Shown here: positions 44,675 to 52,850 of the stretch, in pieces | Position numbering within the stretch: the stretch's first letter is position 1 | Layout of the letters: the number at the start of each line of letters is the position of its first letter | Origin: Tepiditoga spiralis | GTDB lineage: Bacteria > Thermotogota > Thermotogae > Petrotogales > Petrotogaceae | NCBI RefSeq assembly: GCF_014701195.1 | Contig: NZ_AP018712.1 | Coordinates: 762,501 to 826,500 of the forward strand | DNA: 64,000 bases | Direction: 5' to 3' | The notes under the pieces: model-generated | Databases searched by the model: none | What the model was told of the DNA's origin: nothing | Seen by the model: only the letters and a program-made list of their open reading frames with translations | Position numbers and translations under genes: made by a program

Positions 44675-44701
44675 AAAATAAAAGCAGGAGTTATCCTGCT
44701 T
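44675..44701 (-). terminator. Attenuator-like hairpin between the two cas2 genes
   Basis: AAGCAGGA/TCCTGCTT arms with a four-base loop, beginning right after the first cas2 stop and followed on minus by TTATTTT. It probably reduces expression of the second cas2. Confidence 0.75.
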
Positions 44702-44965
44702 CTACAAAATTTTTTCATATTTATTTTTTTCTAAACCAATTACATTATAAAATATATCTTGTTTTCTTGTAGTCTTTATATATACAACACTATCTTCATT
44801 TGCTTTTGTCATGGAATTTATTCTATCTTTTAATTCATTTAATTTTTTTTCAGTAATGGATCCTTCAAAAACTGAATTTTGTATCCAATTAAGATATTGT
44901 TTTATAACTTTATAAACTTTACCTACTCTTTTTTCATTTATATCATATACTAAGATTACATACAT
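44702..44965 (-). CDS. cas2: Cas2, first tandem copy
   Basis: 87 residues starting YVILVYDINEKRVGKVYKVI, with the conserved Asp in YDIN and QYLNWIQNSVFEGSIT. It starts four bases after the cas1 stop. It is closely related to the second copy downstream, so the pair arose by tandem duplication. Either homodimers or a heterodimer could form; both keep the key residues. Confidence 0.95.
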   Translation of the reverse strand: MYVILVYDINEKRVGKVYKVIKQYLNWIQNSVFEGSITEKKLNELKDRINSMTKANEDSVVYIKTTRKQDIFYNVIGLEKNKYEKIL

Positions 44966-44969
44966 ATTA

Positions 44970-45944
44970 TCAAACTTCTTCCATATACGGAATATAGTTA
45001 GTACTTTTTTTATTAATATATTTTTTTAATCTGTATAAATCAATTCCAATTAATTCCTTATATGATACATATTTTTTTAAGTTTTTTAAATAGATTGTTT
45101 GAGATAATTTTTCATCATATGATTTAATAAATTTTTGTTTTCCACTTTTATTTAAATAGATTCCATGTTTTTTATTTTCAAAATCTGATTTTTTAAATTC
45201 ATTTTCTTTAAACATATCAAAAACTATTCTATCAACAATGAGTGGCTTAAAAATTTCTGATATATCTAAGCTTAATGCATTTTTTCTATCATTTGAATGT
45301 AAATAACCTATTGAATTAAATAAGCCAACATTATTTATCGTTCTTACACATTCTGAATAAAAAACACTATTTCCAAAACTTATAACAGAATTTATTTCAT
45401 TTTCTGGTGGTCTTTTAAGTCTTTTTTCAAATTTAAAATTATCATTATTTATTATTTTATCAAAAAATGAATAATAATATCTTCTAAATTCTGCTTCTAT
45501 TATCATTAATATGTCTACTGATTCTATTTCGTTTAATTTTAAAATCATATTTTTAATTTTTTCTTCATCATATTTCATTTTATACAACTTAAAATTTGAC
45601 CTCATATTATTCATTGCTGCAAATAAAATCATTTTTACTAAATTTATTCTTTCTTCGTATATTTGATAACTGTTAACTTGATTAATTAAAGTTTTCCCTT
45701 CATAATTTAGATTATCTGGTATATAGCTTCCTAAATAGTTTTTATAATAAGAAAACATATGCATTACAATTTTATATTTTGATAAAAGGTGTAAAAAGCT
45801 ATCATTAAACTTAACATTTGAAAACACTTTTATATCTTGAATATTGTTTATTGGTAGTATTTTTTTACGTTCTTTTGTAATAAATTCTATTGTATTATTT
45901 TTTCTTTTTAATTCACCATTTGAAAATATATAAATATTATCCAT
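44970..45944 (-). CDS. cas1: CRISPR integrase Cas1
   Basis: 324 residues, the usual length for a stand-alone Cas1, with no reverse-transcriptase fusion. The likely metal ligands are E150 (MIIEAEFRRYYY), H216 (SIGYLHSNDR) and D227/E230 (ALSLDISEIFKP). It begins YIFSNGELKRKNNTIEF, the N-terminal beta domain. It integrates new spacers with Cas2. TAGGAGGTG precedes the ATG. Confidence 0.95.
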   Translation of the reverse strand: MDNIYIFSNGELKRKNNTIEFITKERKKILPINNIQDIKVFSNVKFNDSFLHLLSKYKIVMHMFSYYKNYLGSYIPDNLNYEGKTLINQVNSYQIYEERINLVKMILFAAMNNMRSNFKLYKMKYDEEKIKNMILKLNEIESVDILMIIEAEFRRYYYSFFDKIINNDNFKFEKRLKRPPENEINSVISFGNSVFYSECVRTINNVGLFNSIGYLHSNDRKNALSLDISEIFKPLIVDRIVFDMFKENEFKKSDFENKKHGIYLNKSGKQKFIKSYDEKLSQTIYLKNLKKYVSYKELIGIDLYRLKKYINKKSTNYIPYMEEV

Positions 45945-45995
45945 GTTTCACCTCCTAATACAATATATTCTTTTATAAAATTATTTTTAAATATT

Positions 45996-46032
45996 AAAAA
46001 TAAGAAGAAATCTTGTTAACCAAGATTTCTTC
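45996..46032 (-). terminator. Terminator of the envelope-protein gene
   Basis: GAAGAAATCTTG/CAAGATTTCTTC arms with a five-base loop; TTATTTTTAAT follows on minus. Confidence 0.85.
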
Positions 46033-46044
46033 AAAAATTACATT

Positions 46045-46920
46045 TTAAAATGAAAAACCCATTGTAAACCAAGGAACAACATAAATAGTAAATAATCCAA
46101 TTGAAAAAGAATTATCTTTATTTATATATTCTATACCAACACCACCATAAGGAACTATTAATCCTAAAGTACCCCAATACCAATAAGAGTTCCAAGCATC
46201 ATATTTTAAAGGTTCAAAATAATTTCTTTCACTATATCCAATGCCTAAATTATATCCACTGTATCCTATAATTTTTCCATCTTTATTTAATTTTTTATTT
46301 GTAAAAAAACTCAAAGTTGCTATATCAATCTTTTCAATTTTAGTATCAGAATAATTTAAATAATCAGAAGTATTAGGAATAGTTGTTTTTATAATAATGT
46401 TCTTTTTTATATCATTAATCATATAAGTAAAAAGTAATTTTCTATTTTTTATATTACTATTTATAGATTTTATCTTCCATCCACTACCTAAGCCAAATAA
46501 ATTATTATATTTATTTGTAGAAAGATTTGTATAATAATAAATATGAGATTTAGGAACTGCTATTTCATTAAATGTATCATTAGGCAATATTACAGATGGA
46601 ATTTGATGTAAATCTGAACTAATATATTTTTGATTTTCATGAATTAATACAACGTTATTATTATAGTTATCAGTAAATGTACATTCATCCCATACTATTT
46701 TTAAAACAGAATTTGTTAAATTTAAAATTTTTAAACGTAAAACAGTTTGATTAAAAATTCCATTTTTTACATTATCAATGTATATTTTTAATTTTATATC
46801 ATTGTTTTCAAAAGTTTTTAATAAATAAGGATAATTAATTGATGTAGAATTATTAGTTGTTTTTTCACCAAAAAATAGTAAAGTTGTTAATAAAAATAAT
46901 ATTAATACTACTTTCTTCAT
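46045..46920 (-). CDS. Secreted protein with C-terminal envelope domain, unknown
   Basis: 291 residues. A signal peptide (KKVVLILFLLTTLLFFG) is followed by a beta-rich middle part and a C-terminal 90-residue domain with KIIGYSGYNLGIGYSERNYF, AWNSYWYWGTLGL, PYGGVGIEY and a final MGFSF. The same domain makes up almost all of the 120-residue protein at 49869-50231. Alternating polar/aromatic strands and a terminal Phe are what outer-membrane beta-barrel proteins show, so location in the outer envelope is inferred. Its start region is nearly identical to that of the next gene upstream. Confidence 0.6.
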   Translation of the reverse strand: MKKVVLILFLLTTLLFFGEKTTNNSTSINYPYLLKTFENNDIKLKIYIDNVKNGIFNQTVLRLKILNLTNSVLKIVWDECTFTDNYNNNVVLIHENQKYISSDLHQIPSVILPNDTFNEIAVPKSHIYYYTNLSTNKYNNLFGLGSGWKIKSINSNIKNRKLLFTYMINDIKKNIIIKTTIPNTSDYLNYSDTKIEKIDIATLSFFTNKKLNKDGKIIGYSGYNLGIGYSERNYFEPLKYDAWNSYWYWGTLGLIVPYGGVGIEYINKDNSFSIGLFTIYVVPWFTMGFSF

Positions 46921-46967
46921 ACTCTAACCTCCTAAATTTTTTTGATGTTTCAAATTATTATTCGACA
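46904..46967 (-). repeat. 64-base 5' region repeat, copy A
   Basis: Matches 47378-47441 at 62 of 64 positions. It covers the ribosome site (TAGGAGG), the first codons of the signal peptide and about 47 bases of upstream sequence. Confidence 0.9.
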
Positions 46968-46974
46968 TTTTTAA

Positions 46975-47394
46975 TTATTTTATCCAAGTAGTTCCATCAT
47001 CAAATTTTACTTCAACAATTTCAGTTTTAATATATTTAACTGTTCCAGCATAAACACTAGACCAATAAGTTTTATATCCATAAGTTTCACTTGGTTTAAT
47101 ATTTATATTTTGTACAATGCCTTTTAATGTATCTACAAAATCAATTGTTACTTGTTCATCAAAAGAATTATAACCTTTGATATCAACTTTATAGGCTATA
47201 ATTGTTTTACTTGAAATATTTTCTACAAATACTTGAAATTTTTTTTGAGTAATTCCATATATTGTTTCACTGGATACCTTTGTACCAATAATTTTTAATG
47301 GTGATGGATTACTAAGAGTTTTATCCAAAGGTTTTGTACAGCTAACTAATAAAAAAGATGATAATAATAAAACTACTAATACTGCTTTCTTCAT
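46975..47394 (-). CDS. Lipoprotein, unknown function
   Basis: 139 residues. Signal peptide KKAVLVVLLLSSFLLVSC with lipobox LVSC, so Cys19 is the likely lipid-anchored residue. The mature part looks like a single beta-sandwich (FQVFVENISSKTIIAYKVDI, then VDTLKGIVQNINIKPSETYG), similar in pattern to FxLYD-type domains. It lies upstream of the envelope-domain gene, and both share a duplicated 5' region, so they are likely expressed alike. Confidence 0.75.
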   Translation of the reverse strand: MKKAVLVVLLLSSFLLVSCTKPLDKTLSNPSPLKIIGTKVSSETIYGITQKKFQVFVENISSKTIIAYKVDIKGYNSFDEQVTIDFVDTLKGIVQNINIKPSETYGYKTYWSSVYAGTVKYIKTEIVEVKFDDGTTWIK

Positions 47395-47441
47395 ACTTTA
47401 ACCTCCTAAATTTTTTTGATGTTTCAAATTATTATTCGACA
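47378..47441 (-). repeat. 64-base 5' region repeat, copy B
   Basis: The partner of 46904-46967 (62 of 64 identical), spanning the start of the lipoprotein gene and its upstream region. Confidence 0.9.
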
Positions 47442-47472
47442 AAATAAAAAATATTAAGTATTTTTGTTTATT

Positions 47473-47518
47473 AAATCATAAAAAAAGATGACTTCTGTTC
47501 ATACAGAAATCATCTTTT
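47473..47518 (-). terminator. Terminator hairpin about 215 bases after AAA/PD-(D/E)XK copy 2
   Basis: AAAAGATGA.TTCTG/CAGAA.TCATCTTTT arms with one mismatch; TTTTTTTATG follows on minus. I see no gene in 47519-47732. Confidence 0.75.
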
Positions 47519-47732
47519 GCATTCTTAAATTTTTATTTTATTCTCATTTTAAACTTTTCTTTATTCTGAGAATATTTCACACTTACACACTTTTTTTAAA
47601 TAATTATTATTTATGTTTAATTAGTATATACTTTTCCATTTAATTATTTTTTAGATATATTCTATCTTTTAATTCTAAATAATTTTTTCTAATTATTAGT
47701 AGACAAAAATAAAAAATATGCTTTTTAATTTA

Positions 47733-49529
47733 TTATAAATTTCTTTTTCTTATTTTTTTTAATGTAACTAATGATATTCCAGTTGATTTTGATACTAAGT
47801 TAATATCAGCGCCATTTTTTAAAAGATTTAAAGCTATTTTTTCTATCTCTGTTAATTCAACATCTTTATCCAAATTACTAACAATTTCAATTTCTTTTTT
47901 ATCAAAGGATATTGCTACTTTTATTATATCGTTTATTCCATAACTTTTTATTTCTTCTTCATACTTCTTTTCATTTATTTGTTTTAGTCCATTTTGTGCA
48001 CTGTCTTTTAAACTTTTATCTTCATCTCTATTGTACTTTTTAAACTCTATTATTATTCCTTTATCTGTTTTATCTTTTGGAATTAATATAACATCAGCTC
48101 TTCCAAGTCCTGTTTCTCTATTACTCTTTATTATGTACTCTTCTTTTAATCCAACACTCATTCCAAGTATTAATCCATGATAAAACCTTTCCGGTTCTTT
48201 TCCACTAACATCAAAGTAACTCAATGTATTCATCGTTAAATCTTTAAATTGGTCTGTAAAGGTCTTTATTCTTCCTACTTTTAAATTCAAAAGCATATTT
48301 TCAATACTTATATTTGATTCTCTCAACATATTTCTAACTGTTTGTACAAAAAAATCTTTTACTTCTTCATTTGGTATCTTTACTTTATACATTGTTATAT
48401 TATTTTTTCTTTTTTTACTCGTCCACTTTAAGTAACCACTAAATAAAAATAATGTCCAAATTGCGCTTTCACTATTTAAGTTTAAATCACCATAAACCAT
48501 TGTTTCTATTATTTCGCACTCTACTTCTTCTCCATTTATTAATTTTTCTACACTATCTTTTATATTAACAGTTCCTTCTTTTATTAACTTTCTTATTAAG
48601 TAATTTCCACTCGTATTCATCCAATATGGTCTTATCTTTTTTTCGTCTACTAAGTTTATTATAGAAAAAGGATTGTATATCTCTACTCCACCAAAGTTAT
48701 AACCATTGTACCAATCTATAACTTCATTTTCTTCATATTCAAGTTCATAATACTTTAATGTTTCTTCTACTTCTTCTTTAGTTAAACCATACTTATCATT
48801 GAATAGTTCATTCAATACAGTAGAAACCTTTAAGTTATTCACACCAGTAAAGATACTTTCTTTAGATACTCTTGTTATACCAGTAAGAACTGCTTTTTCA
48901 AGATATACATTGTCTTTTAATGCCATGCCAAATAAGTTACCAATTAAAGATATTATTTCATCATAGTAACCATGTAAGTAAGCTTGTTGAATGGGAGTAT
49001 CATATTCATCTATTAATATTATTACCTTTTTACCATAGTATCTTTCCATATACTTTGATAAGTTTCTTATAGAGTTTTCATACTTTGCATCATCTGCTGT
49101 TTCTGAAATTATTGATTTATATACTGATTTTTCCTTTTCATCCAATACATCTAAAACATACTTATGATCAATGTATAAAGATGAAAGTTCCATGGCTAAT
49201 AAGTCATGCATCTTTTTTAAGTTATTAGACTTTAAATCTTTAAAGGTGATGTATATAACTGGATATTTATTTAAATGTTTTTCTATTATATTTTTTTCTT
49301 TATATATCTTTAAATCTTTAAAGAGGTGTTCGTTGTTTTGAGTAATATCAAAAAAGTACTTCATCATAGATTGACTGAGAGTTTTACCAAACCTTCTTGG
49401 TCTTGTTATTAATAAAACATCTCCACTTTCAATAACTTCTTTGATTAACAAACTTTTATCTACAAAATACATATTGTCTTCTATTAATGATTTAAAATCA
49501 CTTCTTCCTATTGGAAGTCTTTTTTTCAT
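47733..49529 (-). CDS. AAA-ATPase/PD-(D/E)XK nuclease family protein, copy 2
   Basis: 598 residues from the ATG at 49529 after GAGGTG. LPIGRSDFKSLIEDNMYFVDKS starts it; Walker A is LLITRPRRFGKTLSQS, Walker B is VIILIDEYDTPIQQA near residue 165. The nuclease motif is GRADVILIPKDKTDKGIIIEFKKY (D..E-x-K), here in two pieces around residue 500. Unlike copy 1 it ends with a helix-turn-helix-like tail (LLKNGADINLVSKSTGISLV) found on many Rpn/PD-(D/E)XK proteins. The -10 region TATGATATAAT and leader resemble those of copy 1. Confidence 0.85.
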   Translation of the reverse strand: MKKRLPIGRSDFKSLIEDNMYFVDKSLLIKEVIESGDVLLITRPRRFGKTLSQSMMKYFFDITQNNEHLFKDLKIYKEKNIIEKHLNKYPVIYITFKDLKSNNLKKMHDLLAMELSSLYIDHKYVLDVLDEKEKSVYKSIISETADDAKYENSIRNLSKYMERYYGKKVIILIDEYDTPIQQAYLHGYYDEIISLIGNLFGMALKDNVYLEKAVLTGITRVSKESIFTGVNNLKVSTVLNELFNDKYGLTKEEVEETLKYYELEYEENEVIDWYNGYNFGGVEIYNPFSIINLVDEKKIRPYWMNTSGNYLIRKLIKEGTVNIKDSVEKLINGEEVECEIIETMVYGDLNLNSESAIWTLFLFSGYLKWTSKKRKNNITMYKVKIPNEEVKDFFVQTVRNMLRESNISIENMLLNLKVGRIKTFTDQFKDLTMNTLSYFDVSGKEPERFYHGLILGMSVGLKEEYIIKSNRETGLGRADVILIPKDKTDKGIIIEFKKYNRDEDKSLKDSAQNGLKQINEKKYEEEIKSYGINDIIKVAISFDKKEIEIVSNLDKDVELTEIEKIALNLLKNGADINLVSKSTGISLVTLKKIRKRNL

Positions 49530-49820
49530 TTTTATCACCTCGTTTTCTCGTTTTATTATATCATAGTCTTCAATAAAAAAGAATTTAATAATTTTAAATT
49601 ATAATGTTTTCAGCATTTTTTTATAGTTAAAATCTTTGAAAGAAATAATCTAAGAAGAATCAAGAACCATAATTATATTTCTTTTATAATAAGCTTTAAA
49701 ATTATACTTAATCAAAAATTTTGTAATGGATAATACTATATTTTTCTTGAAAATCTTTATTTGCATAATACCTATACATAATTTAGTCATAATAATTTTG
49801 GTTTTGACTTTTACTAGAAA
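49530..49820. other. Intergenic stretch, promoter of copy 2 only
   Basis: On minus an extended -10 (TATGATATAAT) lies about 30 bases before copy 2. The rest is AT-rich. A 62-codon frame on minus runs through a terminator and has no ribosome site, so I do not call a gene here. Confidence 0.5.
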
Positions 49821-49849
49821 AAATAAAAAAGCAGGCATTTCTGCCTGCT
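49821..49849 (-). terminator. Terminator of the small envelope-protein gene
   Basis: AGCAGGC-loop-GCCTGCT followed on minus by TTTTTATTTTTTC. Confidence 0.9.
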
Positions 49850-49868
49850 ATATTTTGTTTAAATACTA

Positions 49869-50231
49869 TTAAAAGTTTACACCCAAAGCTACGTATGGAG
49901 CAAAATAAAAAGTTCCTATATCAAAGAAAAAACCATTATCTGCTACATATTCAGTTCCTATTCCTACATAAGGAAATAATAACATAACTGTTCCCCATTG
50001 CCAATAAGGATTCCATGCATTAATTTTTAATTCATCAAAATAATTTACCGAAGAATAACCTAATAATATATTAAAACCAGAATATCCTATAATATTTCCT
50101 TCTGAATTATGTGTTGCCCACCCTAATGTTGGTAATCCAGTTCCTATTTTTGTTTCCATGTTTTTTGCTAAACTTATTGCATTTGAAAAAGAAAACATAC
50201 TTAATAATACTATTAATACTACTTTTTTCAT
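49869..50231 (-). CDS. Small envelope protein, paralogous to the C-terminus of 46045-46920
   Basis: 120 residues from the ATG at 50231 (an in-frame ATG eight codons earlier precedes the signal peptide; neither has a good ribosome site). A signal peptide (KKVVLIVLLSMFSFSNA) is followed by NIIGYSGFNILLGYSSVNYF, AWNPYWQWGTVML, PYVGIGTEY and the end ALGVNF. These align with the C-terminal domain of the larger protein at 46045-46920. A terminal Phe and alternating residues suggest a small beta-barrel or barrel fragment in the outer envelope. Function unknown. Confidence 0.65.
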   Translation of the reverse strand: MKKVVLIVLLSMFSFSNAISLAKNMETKIGTGLPTLGWATHNSEGNIIGYSGFNILLGYSSVNYFDELKINAWNPYWQWGTVMLLFPYVGIGTEYVADNGFFFDIGTFYFAPYVALGVNF

Positions 50232-50377
50232 AAAAACACATCTACAATTAGTCACTAATTAAATTTCTTTTAGGTTACATGATATATTATTTTTGCACAA
50301 TGACATAATAACATAGTCATTATATCATTTATTTTTTATTTTGTCAATAGTTTTATCTATTATAAAAAATAAAATTC

Positions 50378-50406
50378 TTGACAAAAAAAAAGATGTGATA
50401 TATAAT
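50378..50406 (+). promoter_or_regulatory. Promoter of tRNA-Ala
   Basis: TTGACA (50378-50383), 17 bases, TATAAT (50401-50406); perfect consensus. Confidence 0.93.
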
Positions 50407-50418
50407 TAACTTATAAAA

Positions 50419-50494
50419 GGGGTCGTAGCTCAATTGGGAGAGCGCTACCGTGGCACGGTAGAGGCCGTGGGTTCGAGTCCCATCGACTCCACCA
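50419..50494 (+). tRNA. tRNA-Ala (GGC)
   Basis: A cloverleaf with anticodon loop GTGGCAC, acceptor GGGGTCG/CGACTCC including the G3-U70 pair that identifies alanine tRNAs, T-loop TTCGAGT and an encoded CCA. Confidence 0.97.
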
Positions 50495-50523
50495 AAAAAA
50501 GAGGGATTTATCCCTCTTTTTTT
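50494..50523 (+). terminator. Terminator of tRNA-Ala
   Basis: AAAGAGGGA-TTTA-TCCCTCTTT followed by a T run. Confidence 0.92.
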
Positions 50524-50600
50524 ATCATTAACAACTTTTTTTACTTTGAATTTTAAGCTTAATAAGGTATAATTTACTTAGAAAAATTGTATTGGAGTGA

Positions 50601-50864
50601 TTGAAGTTGTCAAAGAAGGATATTATAAACAGATTAAGAAGAGTTGAAGGTCAAGTGAGAGGTCTTCAAAAGATGATAGAAGAGGAAAGAACGTGTTCTG
50701 ATATATTAACTCAACTTTCAGCAGTTAGTGGAGCTCTTCAAAAAATTGGAGAATTAACTATGAAAGAGTATACAAAGGGTTGCATTATGGAATACGAACA
50801 AAATCACAATGAAGATCTTTTAAATGATTTAATTGAAACGATTTCAAAGTTTAAAAAAATATAA
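50601..50864 (+). CDS. CsoR/RcnR-family repressor, CstR-like
   Basis: 87 residues, helical, of the DUF156 metal-sensitive repressor family (RLRRVEGQVRGLQKMIEEER). Cys32 and Cys61 are kept with the family spacing, but the copper-ligand His four residues before the second Cys is Tyr57. That pattern matches CstR-type persulfide sensors rather than Cu(I)-binding CsoR. The start is TTG (50601 or 50607) after GGAG. It lies 12 bases before the protease gene and may control the operon in response to sulfane sulfur or redox state (inference). Confidence 0.85.
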   Translation: MKLSKKDIINRLRRVEGQVRGLQKMIEEERTCSDILTQLSAVSGALQKIGELTMKEYTKGCIMEYEQNHNEDLLNDLIETISKFKKI

Positions 50865-50885
50865 TTATAAAGGAGTATGATTTTT

Positions 50886-52163
50886 GTGAGTAGAAAAGTT
50901 AAAAAAATTATATCTGTTTTTTTAATAGTTGGCGTAGCTGCAACCAGCTGGGTTTTTGGTAATTCTGATAAGCGCTCTATAGAAGATATATATTATAATC
51001 AATATAGAGAACCTATTGTAAGAATGCTTGCTTATATAAATCAATATTATTATGGTAAAGATGATGTTGATTATTCAAAAATTTTAGATTCTCTTTTAAA
51101 AGGTATGGTTGATGGTATCGGTGATCCTTTTGCATGGTATTTTGATGCAAGACAAACAACAGAAAACCATATAGATGAAACTGGTAAATATGGTGGATTA
51201 GGTATTACAGTAAGATATGATTCTCCTACAAAATCCATTGTTATAGTTAGTCCTATGTATGGTACTCCTGCAGAAAAAGCTGGATTAATGGCTAATGATT
51301 ATATAATATCAGTTGACGGTTCTCCTGTATCAGAAACTGGGTATATGAAAGCAATAGATAGAATGAGAGGTAAGCCTGGAACTCCTGTAAAGATTAAGGT
51401 TATTAGAGAAGGGTGGAAAAAAGCAAAAGAAATTGAAATAGTTAGAGCTTTAATAGAAACAAAGACCGTAAAATATACAACCTTTGAAAAAGATTCTGAA
51501 AAAATTGGTTATATAAGATTAACAAATTTTGGAGATAAAAGCGATGTTGAAATGAATAATGCTCTAAAAGATTTATCAACTAAAAATATAAATGGATTAA
51601 TATTAGATTTAAGAAATAATCCTGGAGGACTTTTACACATAGCCATAAATATAGCTTCAATGTACATTAAAAATGATGTAATTGTTTATTTAAAGTATAG
51701 TGACGGCTCAGAAGAAACAACAACACCTATACCAGGAAAATATTTTGACTTTTTAAATGGATTACCTATTACAGTTTTAGTAAATAAAGGTTCTGCATCA
51801 GCTTCTGAAATTTTAACGGGAGCTTTAAAAGATAATAAAATAGCAACAATAATTGGTGGAACAACTTATGGTAAAGCAGCTGTACAAAGACCATTTACAT
51901 TTCCAAATGGTGGTGAAGCTTGGATACCAATAGGTCATTATTTTACACCAAATAAAATAGATATTCACTTAAAAGGAATTGAACCTAACATTAAAATAGA
52001 TAATCCTGTTAAAGAAGTAAAATCATCTATTGATATAGAAAAAGAAAAAAATGAAGCTTTAAATCAAACAACAAATAAAGTTTATTTAAACTTTAAAAAT
52101 GATTTACAATTAAATAAAGCAATAGAAGTTATTTTAGAAAAATTAGGTGAAAAAGTAAATTGA
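50886..52163 (+). CDS. C-terminal processing protease (S41 family)
   Basis: 425 residues from GTG at 50886; an ATG at 50877 touches the ribosome site AAAGGAG. It has an N-terminal signal/anchor (IISVFLIVGVAATSWVFG), a PDZ domain (YGGLGITV, AGLMANDYIISVDG) and an S41 peptidase core. The catalytic Ser is in NKGSASASEILTGAL near residue 305 and Lys in GTTYGKAAVQ. It cleaves C-termini of proteins outside the inner membrane. It lies between the repressor and two small membrane protein genes. Confidence 0.93.
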   Translation: MSRKVKKIISVFLIVGVAATSWVFGNSDKRSIEDIYYNQYREPIVRMLAYINQYYYGKDDVDYSKILDSLLKGMVDGIGDPFAWYFDARQTTENHIDETGKYGGLGITVRYDSPTKSIVIVSPMYGTPAEKAGLMANDYIISVDGSPVSETGYMKAIDRMRGKPGTPVKIKVIREGWKKAKEIEIVRALIETKTVKYTTFEKDSEKIGYIRLTNFGDKSDVEMNNALKDLSTKNINGLILDLRNNPGGLLHIAINIASMYIKNDVIVYLKYSDGSEETTTPIPGKYFDFLNGLPITVLVNKGSASASEILTGALKDNKIATIIGGTTYGKAAVQRPFTFPNGGEAWIPIGHYFTPNKIDIHLKGIEPNIKIDNPVKEVKSSIDIEKEKNEALNQTTNKVYLNFKNDLQLNKAIEVILEKLGEKVN

Positions 52164-52849
52164 GAATATATGGATGGGTGATGATTTTTTTTGTCACCCT
52201 TCTTGTTCTTTCTACTTCATTATATATAGTATTTGCAAACTCAAAGGTTCAATACATGGAAATTGAAAAAACACCTGTATTGTCATTTGAAGGTAAAATA
52301 AATATACAACCTTATGAAAACAGACTTAAAACTATTAAAAATATGTCTGAATTTTTTTATGGACTTATAGATTATAATTTGTTTGTTGGAAATATAGATT
52401 ATAATTTTGATAAAAATATCATCAGTATAGAACCTTTAATTAAGGATCTGTATTATGATTTGAAAAGTCTTGTAATTTCTATAGATAAAAATTACAAAGA
52501 AGAAAAAAAAGATATTGAATTGTATGGATTAAAATTACCTTATTATCAAATAAAAACAAAAAATTTTTATATAAAATTAACTCCTAAAATTTTAATATCA
52601 GATTTATCTAAAATCAATCATAATGATTTAAATTATTTAAGAACACGTTACTTTATTTTTAGTGAAGAAGATTACAAACCATATGACTTTAATAAAAATT
52701 TTTTAAATGGTTTAAAAGATTATGGTGGAGTTGTTTTAGATGAAAAATTAATTTCAAAACCTGCAGTTGCTCCATTATTAGATACATTAAAGGGGATGGG
52801 AATTACTGTAGAAAAGAACTTAAAAATAATAAGATTTAAAGGTGAATAA
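52160..52849 (+). CDS. Membrane-anchored protein, unknown
   Basis: 229 residues, not recognised. One N-terminal membrane segment (WVMIFFVTLLVLSTSLYIVF) and an extracytoplasmic domain. The end LKDYGGVVLDEKLISKPAVAPLLDTLKGMGITVE looks like an alpha/beta unit. The start is TTG overlapping the protease stop (AATTGA), so it is translationally coupled to ctp and probably works with it or the exporter downstream. Confidence 0.65.
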   Translation: MRIYGWVMIFFVTLLVLSTSLYIVFANSKVQYMEIEKTPVLSFEGKINIQPYENRLKTIKNMSEFFYGLIDYNLFVGNIDYNFDKNIISIEPLIKDLYYDLKSLVISIDKNYKEEKKDIELYGLKLPYYQIKTKNFYIKLTPKILISDLSKINHNDLNYLRTRYFIFSEEDYKPYDFNKNFLNGLKDYGGVVLDEKLISKPAVAPLLDTLKGMGITVEKNLKIIRFKGE

Positions 52850-52850
52850 T

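Noticed and set aside
44656-44718. N-terminal extension of the second Cas2
   Set aside because: It covers the attenuator hairpin and the end of the first cas2; the internal ATG gives the normal Cas2 start and length.
44970-45944. Reverse transcriptase-Cas1 fusion as the cause of the sense bias
   Set aside because: Cas1 is of normal stand-alone length and no RT motif (such as YADD) is seen in it or next to it.
47519-47732. Possible small gene after AAA/PD-(D/E)XK copy 2
   Set aside because: Only frames of up to about 16 codons without ribosome sites are present.
49650-49838. 62-codon frame on minus
   Set aside because: It begins inside a terminator hairpin, has no ribosome site and low-complexity Ile/Lys content.
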